Below are positions 43,912 through 52,592 of a stretch of 64,000 nt of DNA, in pieces. The position numbers and the translations under genes are program-made. Within the stretch, counting starts at the first letter, position 1. Each line of letters starts with the position of its first letter. A model generated the notes under the pieces. It saw only the letters and a program-made list of their open reading frames with translations. It was not told the origin of the DNA and searched no databases. The DNA is from Arthrobacter sp. SLBN-112 (lineage in GTDB: Bacteria; Actinomycetota; Actinomycetes; Actinomycetales; Micrococcaceae). The stretch lies in assembly GCF_030944625.1 (NCBI RefSeq), contig NZ_JAUSXY010000001.1, positions 682,001-746,000 of the forward strand, given 5' to 3'.

Positions 43912-45195
43912 ATTTCCACGAGGTTCTTTGACCGCCTGGTGACGGTCCGCAGCAAAGTCCTCCCGGCCACGGTGGTGGACTGGTTCGCCCGCCCCTCCAG
44001 CGTCTGGTGGGGCTTCGCCGTCGTGCACGTGTATTTCCTGGGCTGGATGGCATCCTTCTTCCTGAACGGCAATACGTTCAGCGACACCGAGCAATACCGG
44101 CAGTGGGCCATGGAGGGCTACAACCCGGCGGACCTGACCGGCAAGATCAGCCCCTGGGTCTACCCGGTCCTGGCGCAGATCCCCATTTTCCTCGCGAACG
44201 TCGCCGGCCCCGGCCTCTACCTGCTGGCATGGTTCCTGATCATCACGGCGCTCAACGCCGTCGGCCTGCTCTACCTCACCCGCGGACCACGGACTGTGAC
44301 CGGTGTTGCTCCGGCCTGGTGGTGGCTGTTCTTCACGGTCTTCATGGGCTACCTCAGCTTCGCCCGGGTGGAAGGCATCACCGCCCCGATCGTGCTGATC
44401 GCGCTGCTCTACGTGGCGGAGCGGCCCGTCGTGGCAGGCGTCCTGCTCAGCATCGCCACCTGGATCAAGGTGTGGCCTGCGGCCGTGCTCGTGCCCATCG
44501 TGATCGCCAGCCACAAGCGGGTCCAGGTGGTGCTCACCGGCGCCGCCGTGACCGCCGTCGTCTGCCTGGGGACCTGGCTGACCGGCGGCCTGCCGCACAT
44601 CATGGACTTCCTCACCAACCAGGGCGAGCGCGGCATGCAGCTCGAGGCCACGTTCTCCACCCCCTGGGTCTGGCTGAGCGTCTTCCACATCGCGGGCTCC
44701 AAAATGGCGGACAACACGGCCATCAACTCCACCGAGGTCTACGGCCCCGGGGCCGACGTGGCCGCGTTCCTCATGCAGCCGCTGCTCATCCTCGCCGCCC
44801 TTGGCGCTGCCATCCTGCTGGTGCGTGCCCTGCGGCGCGGCGCCGAGCGGGAGGAGCTGTTCCTTGAAGGCGCCCTGATGATGGTCACCGCGTTCATCGT
44901 CTTCAACAAGGTGGGCTCCCCGCAGTTCATCATCTGGCTGGCACCGGTGATCATCGCGGGCCTGACGCACGACTGGGAGCGCTGGAAGGTCCCGGCAGCG
45001 TTGCTGATGGGCATCGCCATGACCACGTTCGTGATCTACCCGCTGTTCTACACGCCGCTCATCCACGCCCACCCGGTCATGGCGGCCATCCTCACCACCC
45101 GCAACGTGCTCTTCGTGGTGCTGCTGTGGTGGTCGGTGAAGCGCACCGCGGAGCTCGGCCGGAAGACCACCGCGCAGGTACCGGCAGGAGCCTAG
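43912..45195 (+). CDS. Polytopic glycosyltransferase-like membrane protein, tandem paralog, ATT start
   Basis: The 427-residue product is colinear with the preceding protein throughout: VVHVYFLGWMASFF for VVHLVFLVFGASLS, SPWVYPVLAQIPI for SPWVYPILALIPM, RGMQLEATFSTPWVWLSV for RGMQLEATFTTPWLWLSV. AAGGAG lies seven bases before ATT 43912, one base after the upstream stop, and no ATG or GTG with a ribosome-binding site exists before GTG 43939, which would remove conserved residues. So it, too, appears to initiate at ATT. The gene is cotranscribed with its paralog and overlaps the end of the convergent mptB gene by four bases. Confidence 0.82.
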   Translation: MSTRFFDRLVTVRSKVLPATVVDWFARPSSVWWGFAVVHVYFLGWMASFFLNGNTFSDTEQYRQWAMEGYNPADLTGKISPWVYPVLAQIPIFLANVAGPGLYLLAWFLIITALNAVGLLYLTRGPRTVTGVAPAWWWLFFTVFMGYLSFARVEGITAPIVLIALLYVAERPVVAGVLLSIATWIKVWPAAVLVPIVIASHKRVQVVLTGAAVTAVVCLGTWLTGGLPHIMDFLTNQGERGMQLEATFSTPWVWLSVFHIAGSKMADNTAINSTEVYGPGADVAAFLMQPLLILAALGAAILLVRALRRGAEREELFLEGALMMVTAFIVFNKVGSPQFIIWLAPVIIAGLTHDWERWKVPAALLMGIAMTTFVIYPLFYTPLIHAHPVMAAILTTRNVLFVVLLWWSVKRTAELGRKTTAQVPAGA

Positions 45196-46808
45196 GGGGC
45201 TTCGGAGCGGTCGACGGCGGCACGGGCCTCGGCCCGGCGCGCAGCCCGGCGGTCCACCGCCCACTTCCAGGCGCGCCGCGCCACATCCAGCGGTTTCCCT
45301 TCGATCAGCAGTTTCCGGGTGTGGACATCCAGGACCAGCAGGTAGAACGTGAAGGCCAGGGCGGTGAAGAACGCCATGGATGAGGCGTCGATGGGCAGCT
45401 CCACGAAGGACCAGACCGAGAGCTGGTCCTGGGCGCCGAACACCACGAAGAACGTCACGCCCACATAGAGCGACCGGATCTGCCAGTCGTCCCGGATGCC
45501 GGTGACGGCCAGGAACGGCAGGAACCACAGGATGTACCAGGGCTGGATGATGGGTGAGAGCATGACGACGGCGGTGAACGCCAGGGCCATCCGGCGCACC
45601 GCCCGCGAGTAGTCGCCGCGGAACATCAGCAGCAGCACCAGCCCGATGGCGGCCCACTTCATGCCGGTCCGCAGGAAGGTGGCCAGCGTCCCGCCCGGCA
45701 GGCCCAGCGCGTTGGCAAGCATCTCCACCTGCTGGCCCAGGAACCCTGACGGCGAATAGCCCGTGTAGCCCGGGGTAGGGTCCATGATGGCCCAGGTCCA
45801 GCCGATGCCCAGGTTGAACGGGATGCCGCTGAGCGCCAGGACGCCAAAGCTGATGGCCGCCGTCGCAGCCCACGTGAGGAACTTGCGCGGCCAGGTGGCG
45901 CCCGGGCCGGCCCACATCAGGCCGATGAACGGCAGCAGCAGCACCGTGATGGGCTTGATGCCGATGGAGGCGGTCACCAGGAGGATGCCCAGGAGGTACC
46001 GGCGGGTTGCGGCCAGGTACACCCCGGCGACGGCGAGCCCCACCATCAGGGCGTCGTTGTGGGCGCTGGCGATGAAACTGATCAGGAACAACGGGTTGGC
46101 CACGGAAACCCAGAGTGCGCGCGCCCCGTTGATGCCGTGCAGCTCGGCGAGCTTGGGCACGTAGATGACGCAGAGCAGCACGCCGACGCCGGCCAGCAAC
46201 CGGAAGAGCAGGACCGATGCGTCCGGCTGCGCGCCGGTCAGTCCCACCACCCCGCGCGCCAGCCATAGGAAGTAGGGGCCGTAGGGTGTGCGGTTTTCCG
46301 CCCAGGCGGGGTCGGCTCCAAGGGCAAACCAGTTGTTGAGGGTGGAGATGCCCACCTCGTAGGGGTTCTGGCCTTCCATCACCAGCCGGCCCTGGCCCGT
46401 GTAGGCGTAGACGTCGCGGGAGAAGACTGGAACACAGAAAAGCAGGGGCAGGGACCAGGCGGAGATGGCTGCCACCACGGACCGCAGCGACGATTGGCCC
46501 CAGTCCCCCAGCCGCTGGCCCAGCCGCAGCCAGGAGCGCATCAGCAGCATGGCCCCGGCGGTCAACAGCACCGTGGATACTGCTACGCCCCAGCCCTCGG
46601 TGCGGAGCGCGATCACCACGGGCTGGCGGATCATCGGCGAGCCGTTGGCGATCCAGCCGGTGCCGGTGGAGCCGACGAACATCATGAGGGCGCCAATAAA
46701 ACCTTCGATGGTTGCCAGGTAGGCGCGGCCCTTGGCAGGCGCGGAGGCGTCGGCCGGTTCGCCCGGCCGGCTGTCCGAAGTCCTGAGGTGTGACCCGCCT
46801 GCCGTCAT
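45192..46808 (-). CDS. mptB: Polyprenol-phosphate-mannose-dependent alpha-(1->6) mannosyltransferase (MptB-like)
   Basis: A 538-residue GT-C membrane enzyme with 12 or more hydrophobic segments. The catalytic-loop motif FSRDVYAYTGQGRLVMEGQN followed by PYEVG after the third helix is the signature of the MptA/MptB family, which extends the mannan core of lipomannan and related lipoglycans in actinobacteria using polyprenyl-phosphomannose. Further hallmarks are NRTPYGPYFLWLARG and SFIASAHNDALMVGLAV. AGGGGA lies about 11 bases before ATG 46808. Convergence with two smaller GT-C-like genes suggests a lipoglycan synthesis cluster. Confidence 0.87.
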   Translation of the reverse strand: MTAGGSHLRTSDSRPGEPADASAPAKGRAYLATIEGFIGALMMFVGSTGTGWIANGSPMIRQPVVIALRTEGWGVAVSTVLLTAGAMLLMRSWLRLGQRLGDWGQSSLRSVVAAISAWSLPLLFCVPVFSRDVYAYTGQGRLVMEGQNPYEVGISTLNNWFALGADPAWAENRTPYGPYFLWLARGVVGLTGAQPDASVLLFRLLAGVGVLLCVIYVPKLAELHGINGARALWVSVANPLFLISFIASAHNDALMVGLAVAGVYLAATRRYLLGILLVTASIGIKPITVLLLPFIGLMWAGPGATWPRKFLTWAATAAISFGVLALSGIPFNLGIGWTWAIMDPTPGYTGYSPSGFLGQQVEMLANALGLPGGTLATFLRTGMKWAAIGLVLLLMFRGDYSRAVRRMALAFTAVVMLSPIIQPWYILWFLPFLAVTGIRDDWQIRSLYVGVTFFVVFGAQDQLSVWSFVELPIDASSMAFFTALAFTFYLLVLDVHTRKLLIEGKPLDVARRAWKWAVDRRAARRAEARAAVDRSEAP

Positions 46809-47100
46809 GATGTGTGTGGTCCCCTACCTTGTTACGGCCCTGGTAGCACCAGCTCCAAAGCCGCCCTGCAACCCGGCCATTTTATCAGCCATGCTTACTG
46901 CTGCCCGGGGGCGTCCTGCCGGGCCCGAAGCCATAGTCCGGCAACGGAGCTAGGGTAGCCTTGGAACCGCAGCCGAGTTCGGCCTATTCTCCTCCACCCC
47001 AGCTGTCTTCCATGACCGGGCTGGACCCGTGCGCACCGTGGCGCGCAGAAACGTTGCCCACCCGCCCTTCCTTGAGGGCCCACGTCCTTGGAGCCGCCCC

Positions 47101-48600
47101 TTGTCCGTCGCCGACAACCCCCGCCTTCTTCGGCAACCGGTCACGGTCCTGACCGCGCTTCGCTCCCCGCGGCAGCTTTCCCGCGAGGTCCTTGCCGGCA
47201 TGGTCACCACCCTTGCCCTGGTCCCGGAAGTCATTTCGTTTTCGATCGTCGCGGGCGTCGATCCGATGGTCAGCCTTGTGGCCTCCATTGTGCTGGCACT
47301 GACCATGTCGGTCCTTGGCGGCCGGCCGGGCGTGGTGACGGCGGCGGCGGGCTCCGTCGCCCTGGTGATCGCACCGCTCGTCCACGAGCACGGCGTCGAG
47401 TATGTCCTGCCCGCGGTACTCCTCGCCGGTGTGATCCAGATCGTCTTTGGCTTTGCCGGCCTGGCCCGGCTGATGCGGTTCATCCCGCGTTCGGTGATGA
47501 TCGGGTTCGTGAACGCCCTGGGCGTGCTGATCTTCATGGCGCAGGTGCCCCACGTCCTCAACGTCCCATGGCTCGCCTACGCCCTGTTCGCCCTGACATT
47601 GGCGGTCATCTTCATCCTGCCGCGCTTCACCAAGGCGGTCCCGTCGCCGCTGGTGGCGATCGTCGTCGTCACGGCCATCGCCATCATCGCCGGCCTCGCC
47701 GTTCCGAATGTCTCTGACGAGGGCCCGCTCACCGGCAAGATGCCCGGGATCACACCGTTCCTGTTTCCGCTGAACCTGGAGACTTTCCAACTGGTGCTGC
47801 CCACCGCACTGAGCGTGGCGTTCGTCGGCCTTATGGAAACGCTGCTGACGGCCAAGCTCGTCGACGACATCACCGACACCCCCTCGCACAAGGGCCGCGA
47901 ATCCTGGGCCCTGGGCGTCTCGAACATCTTCGCCGGCCTCTACGGCGGCATCGCCGGCTGCGCCATGATCGGCCAGACCGTCCTCAATGTAAAGACCGGC
48001 CAGGCCCGCACCCGCATCTCGACGTTCGTGGCCGGGCTCTTCCTCCTGGCCCTGGTGACGGGGCTCAGCTCGATCATGGGACAGATCCCCATGGTGGCCC
48101 TGGCGGCCGTGATGATGGTGGTCGCCGTCACCACCGTGGACTGGCACAGCGTCAAACCGTCCACCCTGAAGAGAATGCCGGTACCGGAGACGCTCGTCAT
48201 GGCCGTCACCGTCGCCGTCGTGGTCCTCACGGGCAACCTCGCATACGGCGTGCTGGTCGGCGTGGTCCTCGCGATGGTGCTGTTCGCGCGCCGCGTGGCC
48301 CACGTCATCAGTGTTGAGCGGACCTTGGCCGACGACAACGGGAGCGTCCGCTACGAGGTGGTGGGGCCGCTCTTCTTCGGCAGCAGCAATGACCTCGTGG
48401 AGCACTTCGCCTACGCCGACGACCCCGCCGCCGTGACCATCGACCTCAGCCGGGCCCAGATCTGGGATGCCTCAACGGTGGCCGCCCTGGACTCGATCGA
48501 GACGAAGTACGCGGACCATGGCGCCACGGTGGCAATCGAAGGCCTGGACGAGCGCAGCACCGGCTTCCACCGCCGCCTCACGGGGCACCTGGGCGCCTGA
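47101..48600 (+). CDS. SulP family inorganic anion transporter with STAS domain
   Basis: The protein of about 499 residues has ten or more membrane segments of the Sulfate_transp family (LVPEVISFSIVAGVDPMVSL at the first helices, then RFIPRSVMIGFVNALG and MGQIPMVALAAVMMVV) and a C-terminal STAS domain from about residue 410 (VTIDLSRAQIWDASTVAALD). It imports sulfate, bicarbonate or a similar anion. GGAG lies seven bases before TTG 47101; GTG 47029 is in frame without such a site. It ends at a 12-base-pair bidirectional terminator. Confidence 0.92.
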   Translation: MSVADNPRLLRQPVTVLTALRSPRQLSREVLAGMVTTLALVPEVISFSIVAGVDPMVSLVASIVLALTMSVLGGRPGVVTAAAGSVALVIAPLVHEHGVEYVLPAVLLAGVIQIVFGFAGLARLMRFIPRSVMIGFVNALGVLIFMAQVPHVLNVPWLAYALFALTLAVIFILPRFTKAVPSPLVAIVVVTAIAIIAGLAVPNVSDEGPLTGKMPGITPFLFPLNLETFQLVLPTALSVAFVGLMETLLTAKLVDDITDTPSHKGRESWALGVSNIFAGLYGGIAGCAMIGQTVLNVKTGQARTRISTFVAGLFLLALVTGLSSIMGQIPMVALAAVMMVVAVTTVDWHSVKPSTLKRMPVPETLVMAVTVAVVVLTGNLAYGVLVGVVLAMVLFARRVAHVISVERTLADDNGSVRYEVVGPLFFGSSNDLVEHFAYADDPAAVTIDLSRAQIWDASTVAALDSIETKYADHGATVAIEGLDERSTGFHRRLTGHLGA

Positions 48601-48620
48601 CCATCCCCGCCCCGTTCTGA

Positions 48621-48655
48621 TGAACAGGCGGGACCTGCGTGGCCCCGCCTGTTCA
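48621..48655. terminator. Bidirectional terminator hairpin
   Basis: TGAACAGGCGGG (48621-48632) is perfectly complementary to CCCGCCTGTTCA (48644-48655), loop 11 bases, between the convergent sulP-like and FAD oxidase genes. Confidence 0.7.
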
Positions 48656-48664
48656 CCATGCGGT

Positions 48665-49786
48665 TCAGGAGAAGCGCCCGGGCCGGAAAGTTGCAAGCAT
48701 AGGGTGCTTTTTGCCGGTCAGGATCTCGCCGGCCAGAAGCTCGCCGGCGATGAGTCCCAGAGTCGCGCCGGAGTGGGTGAACGCCACGAAGCATCCGGGA
48801 ACCTGGCCCAACTCGCCCAGGACGGGTTCGCCGTCGCCGGGAATGGGCTTGTAGCCCATCTTCCAGGAGGCGGGCTTGAGTTCCGGGTTTCCTTCAATCA
48901 GCTTCGAGGCCTCGTCGGCGAGTTCCTGCACCACCTCGTCCGGGATGCTGAACGAGCCGTCCGCATGCTCGGTGATGCGCTCTTCGTACCAGTCGTGGTC
49001 CAGGGCGAACGTGCCGCCCGGATTGGGCCGGAGGGCTGCGCGCGGCGTGTTCATTACTGCGGCAACGTCGTGCTGCACCTGCTTGGTCACCACCAGCATG
49101 GACACCGGGGACCCATTGGGGATGTGCACCCCCAGGGGTTCGACGACGGCAGGCGTCGCTGCACCGCAGGCCACCAGGACCGCGTCGGCGGCGTATGTTC
49201 CCCCTGCGGAGGTCTCCACGCCCGTGGCGCGGCCGCCCTCCACCATGACGGAGGCCTTGCCGGCGTTGAGGACCAGTTCACCGCCGCGGGCGTGGAATTC
49301 TTCCATGAGGAAGTCGATCAGGTCCGGGAGGCTGACCCAGCCCTCGCCCGGGTTGAAGATTGCGTTCTCCGGTACAGCGCCGGCGTCAATCCCGGCGGTG
49401 ACGGCAGCGATGTCTTCCGGGGCAATGAGCTTCGAGTCGTAGCCGATGGACTTTTCATAGGCGTGCCGGCCCTCGGTGGTTTCCCGCTGCCCTTGGGCGT
49501 TCCACATCAGGCCGCCACCGAACTGCAGCCATTCCCGTGCCGGATCAGCGGCAAAGAGGGTGCGGTAGCGGTCCACGCCGGTCACGCGCAACTGGTGGTA
49601 CGGGGTGGACCGTTCACCGGCGGAGTTAAGCCAGGACAGCGACCGGCCGCTGGCTTCGCTGGCCAGGCCGCGTTCGGTCAGCAGGATGACGGAGGCACCG
49701 TCGCGAAGAAGGTGCACTGCGGTGGAGACGCCCAGGATGCCGCCGCCGATGATGGCGACTCTTTTGGTGGATGTTGCAGAGGACAT
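48665..49786 (-). CDS. FAD-dependent amine/amino-acid oxidoreductase (DAO family)
   Basis: A 373-residue flavoprotein with the dinucleotide motif VAIIGGGILGVSTAVHLL at the N-terminus, SEASGRSLSWLNS (about residue 45), and the C-terminal FAD-binding HSGATLGLIAGELLA. The DAO fold covers D-amino acid dehydrogenase, sarcosine/glycine oxidase, amadoriase and the beta subunits of opine oxidases. ATG 49786 has AAAGGG six bases upstream. It is the last gene of a LacI-controlled minus-strand operon with an amino-acid ABC importer and a Gfo/Idh/MocA dehydrogenase, so it probably splits a C-N bond in the imported compound. Confidence 0.88.
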   Translation of the reverse strand: MSSATSTKRVAIIGGGILGVSTAVHLLRDGASVILLTERGLASEASGRSLSWLNSAGERSTPYHQLRVTGVDRYRTLFAADPAREWLQFGGGLMWNAQGQRETTEGRHAYEKSIGYDSKLIAPEDIAAVTAGIDAGAVPENAIFNPGEGWVSLPDLIDFLMEEFHARGGELVLNAGKASVMVEGGRATGVETSAGGTYAADAVLVACGAATPAVVEPLGVHIPNGSPVSMLVVTKQVQHDVAAVMNTPRAALRPNPGGTFALDHDWYEERITEHADGSFSIPDEVVQELADEASKLIEGNPELKPASWKMGYKPIPGDGEPVLGELGQVPGCFVAFTHSGATLGLIAGELLAGEILTGKKHPMLATFRPGRFS

Positions 49787-49855
49787 TGGTGTCCCTTTCT
49801 GATTCATGATGTTGAAGGACGCGGCGGCGCCCGGAAAAGGAAGGGTGCGGCCGGG

Positions 49856-50899
49856 TCAGGCCATGGCGTGGATGCCCTCGATGATTTTCAGCACGTTCAG
49901 CGGTCCGGCCGGATCCACCGGCAGGGGCCCCTGTCCGCGCAGGGCGCCGGCCAGCTGCACGTAGAACTGCGGGTAGGCGCCGCGCTCTGCGGGAACGGCT
50001 CCAGCGCTCCCATCCACCCCAAGGAGCCCCCAACTTCCCTGGGGTTCCACACCGTAGCCGGGGTCCGACGGCGGCAGGCCGGCTGCGAGGGCAGGTTCCT
50101 GGCCGTCGAGGCCCCATTTGGTGTAGGCGGACCGGGAACCCAGGACGTGGAAGCGTGGTCCGGCCTGCGCTGCCATGCCGTTCATCCAGAGCCGGGAGCG
50201 GACACCCGAGGTGTGCAGCATGGACACAAAGGCTTCGGTATCGGCTGCGTCCTGGTGTGGTCCACGGTTGGCGGTTTCGCCGTAGGTGCGCTCCACCGGG
50301 CCGAAGAGCTGGACCGCCTGGTCGATCAGGTGCGCGCCGAGGTCGTGCAGGATGCCGCCGCCCTCGGAAAGGGACACGGTGTCCCGCCAGTTTCCAAAAC
50401 CCTCCGGCCGCCACCATTCAAACCGCGATTCGAACGTGGTGACCTCGCCGAGAGCTCCGGACGCCAGCACCTTCTTCAGGGTGAGGAAGTCCGCATCCCA
50501 CCTGCGGTTTTGGAACACCGTCAGCCGCACCCCGCCGTCGGCCGCCCTGCTGATCAGCTCCTCACCCAAAGCCGACGTGGGGACAAAGGGCTTGTCCACC
50601 ACCACGTGCAGGCCGTGCGCGATGGCTGTTGCGGCCAAGTCGAAGTGGGTGTGCGGTGGGGTGCCCAGGACAACCAGGTCCAGGTCCGCAGCGCAGGCGA
50701 ACAGTTCCTCCGGCGTCCGGATGATGCGTGCCTGCGGGTAGAGGCGTGAGGCGTCTGCGGCCCGCTCGGGCCGGGATGTGACTATTACGTGGAGGGAGAA
50801 GTCCGGATTGGCGGCGATCAGCGGCGCATGGAACACGTTGCCGGAGATGCCAAAGCCGACGACGGCGGTCCGGATGGGTGCCGCTGCAGCCACAGCCAT
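49856..50899 (-). CDS. Gfo/Idh/MocA family dehydrogenase
   Basis: A 347-residue enzyme with Rossmann motif AVVGFGISGNVFHAPLIAA, DKPFVPTS in place of the usual CEKP (Lys retained, about residue 95) and the catalytic segment GGILHDLGAHLIDQA with the His. This variant resembles the YdgJ/scyllo-inositol-dehydrogenase-like branch. GGAGG lies before ATG 50899, whose A is part of the upstream ATPase stop codon (TGATG), so translation is coupled. Within an operon for an amine-type compound it would oxidise the sugar or cyclitol part. Confidence 0.88.
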   Translation of the reverse strand: MAVAAAAPIRTAVVGFGISGNVFHAPLIAANPDFSLHVIVTSRPERAADASRLYPQARIIRTPEELFACAADLDLVVLGTPPHTHFDLAATAIAHGLHVVVDKPFVPTSALGEELISRAADGGVRLTVFQNRRWDADFLTLKKVLASGALGEVTTFESRFEWWRPEGFGNWRDTVSLSEGGGILHDLGAHLIDQAVQLFGPVERTYGETANRGPHQDAADTEAFVSMLHTSGVRSRLWMNGMAAQAGPRFHVLGSRSAYTKWGLDGQEPALAAGLPPSDPGYGVEPQGSWGLLGVDGSAGAVPAERGAYPQFYVQLAGALRGQGPLPVDPAGPLNVLKIIEGIHAMA

Positions 50900-51699
50900 C
50901 AGAGCACCTCCGAGAGGAAGCGCTGGAGGCGTTCGCTGCGGGGGTTGTCGAAGAGTTGCGCGGGCGTCCCGGCTTCGACAACTTCGCCTTCGTCCATGAA
51001 GACCACCTGGTCCGCCACCTTGCGGGCGAAGCCCATTTCGTGGGTGACCACGAGCATGGTCATGCCGCGCCGGCCCAGGCCTGCCATCAGGTTCAGGACG
51101 CCTTTGACCAGTTCGGGGTCCAGGGCGCTGGTGGCCTCGTCGAAGAGCATTACTTCCGGTTCCATGGCGAGGGCCCTGGCGATGGCGACGCGTTGCTGCT
51201 GGCCGCCGGAAAGGTCCCTGGGGCGGTGGTCGGCGCGTTCGGCCAGCCCCACCTCGGCCAAGCGGCGGCGCGCAGTTTCCATGGCTCGCGCCTTGGGCAT
51301 CCCCTTGACGCTCCAGAGGGCAAGGGCCACGTTCTCTTCGGCGGTGTGGTCCGGGAAGAGGTTGAAGTGCTGGAACACCATGCCGATGCGCGTCCGGAGG
51401 GTGTCGGGGTTGGCGCCGAGGGTGCTTTCGCCAGCCAGGAGCACATCACCGCTCCTGGGTTCATGCAGCCGGTTGACGCCGCGCAGCAGGGTGGATTTTC
51501 CGGAGCCCGAGGGGCCGATGATGCAGGTGGTGGTGCCCGGGGCGACTGAGAGGCTGACGTTGCGCAGCACTTCGATGTCACCGTAGGCCATGGTCAGGTT
51601 GCGCAGTTCCAGGCTGGAGCCATGGAAGGCCTGGGTATCAGGGCTGGTGTGCTTGTCCCTGCGGGCAGTGTTGCTAGTGGTGGGGGTGGGCAGGTTCAT
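50899..51699 (-). CDS. Polar amino acid ABC transporter ATP-binding protein (GlnQ type)
   Basis: A 266-residue ATPase of the amino-acid importer class: Walker A GPSGSGKST, Q-loop MVFQHFNLFPDHTAEENV, signature LSGGQQQRVAIARALAM, Walker B VMLFDEATSALDPE and H-loop VTHEMGFA. The N-terminal 30 residues before LRNLTMAYGD are additional. Its ATG overlaps the permease stop by four bases. With the single permease gene it would form a homodimeric translocator. Confidence 0.94.
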   Translation of the reverse strand: MNLPTPTTSNTARRDKHTSPDTQAFHGSSLELRNLTMAYGDIEVLRNVSLSVAPGTTTCIIGPSGSGKSTLLRGVNRLHEPRSGDVLLAGESTLGANPDTLRTRIGMVFQHFNLFPDHTAEENVALALWSVKGMPKARAMETARRRLAEVGLAERADHRPRDLSGGQQQRVAIARALAMEPEVMLFDEATSALDPELVKGVLNLMAGLGRRGMTMLVVTHEMGFARKVADQVVFMDEGEVVEAGTPAQLFDNPRSERLQRFLSEVL

Positions 51700-52484
51700 G
51701 TGTTGCTCCCGGTGGTGAGCGGCGAGGCCGCGTCGAGTTCCTTGACTTCCTTCAGCCCGCTGGTGGGCGGTGCCGCACGGCGGCGGCCGGTGCGGAACTT
51801 GTTGTCGAAGTGGTTCACCAGGTGGGTCAGCGGAACGGTGATCACCAGGTAGAAGAGGCCGGCTGCCACCAGCGGCGAGAGGTTGCCGGACAGGACGGCG
51901 GCATCCTGGCCCACGCGGAAGAGTTCGCGTTCGGACACGAGCAGCCCCAGGAAGTACACGAGGGAGGAGTCCTTCACGATGGCGATGAACTGGTTCACCA
52001 GGGCCGGAAGCACCCGGCGGACGCCTTGGGGCACCACCACCAGGGCCATGGACTTGGCGTAGCTCATGCCCAGGGCCCGGCAGGCTTCACCCTGGCCTTT
52101 GTCCACGCTCAGGATCCCGGCGCGGAAAATCTCGCCGATGTAGGCGCTGGCGATCAGGCTCAGGGCGATGATGCCCAGCGGGTAGGGCGACGGGCCGAAA
52201 ACCGATTGGCTAAGGCGGGCAAAACCCTGGCCGATCAGCAGGATGGTGAGGATGGCGGGCAGGCCGCGGAAAAGGTCCGTGTAGATCCGGGCCGGTACCC
52301 GCAGCCATGGGGACGGAGAGATGCCCATGACGGCCACCACCATGCCCAGGACCGTGCCCAGGACGGTGGCGGCGATGGAGATGATCAGCGTGTTGAGCAG
52401 GCCGACCGCCAGGAGTTGGGGCAGGACCTCGGCCATTGCGCCGAAGTCGAAGAAGGTTCGGATGATGGTGTTGAGCCAGTCCAT
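51696..52484 (-). CDS. Polar amino acid ABC transporter permease (HisM/GlnP type)
   Basis: A 262-residue membrane protein with five hydrophobic segments, starting GLLNTLIISIAATVLGTVLG, and the conserved cytoplasmic loop GQGEACRALGMSYAKSM that contacts the ATPase (EAA-like motif). The C-terminal region VNHFDNKFRTGRRRAA is typical. It follows the binding-protein gene after a hairpin at 52517-52547. Ligands of this class are polar amino acids and also opines. Confidence 0.93.
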   Translation of the reverse strand: MDWLNTIIRTFFDFGAMAEVLPQLLAVGLLNTLIISIAATVLGTVLGMVVAVMGISPSPWLRVPARIYTDLFRGLPAILTILLIGQGFARLSQSVFGPSPYPLGIIALSLIASAYIGEIFRAGILSVDKGQGEACRALGMSYAKSMALVVVPQGVRRVLPALVNQFIAIVKDSSLVYFLGLLVSERELFRVGQDAAVLSGNLSPLVAAGLFYLVITVPLTHLVNHFDNKFRTGRRRAAPPTSGLKEVKELDAASPLTTGSNT

Positions 52485-52516
52485 GGTTGCTCTCAGACGT
52501 AGGTTGGGTGGAGGTG

Positions 52517-52547
52517 CCGGACGGGCCGCTTGCTGCGGCCCGTCCGG
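52517..52547 (-). terminator. Hairpin between binding-protein and permease genes
   Basis: CCGGACGGGCCGC (52517-52529) pairs perfectly with its complement at 52535-52547 around a five-base loop. In ABC operons such stems after the binding-protein gene usually protect its mRNA or attenuate downstream expression. Confidence 0.6.
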
Positions 52548-52592
52548 TCAGGCGGCCAAAAGAGGTGTTTGCCGGCCGGCTGATTGCCTGTG

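Noticed and set aside
43897..46266. Open frame of 789 codons antisense to a glycosyltransferase-like gene and in another frame of mptB
   Set aside because: Composition is Gly/Arg/His/Asp-rich without motifs, while the opposite strands encode clear membrane proteins.
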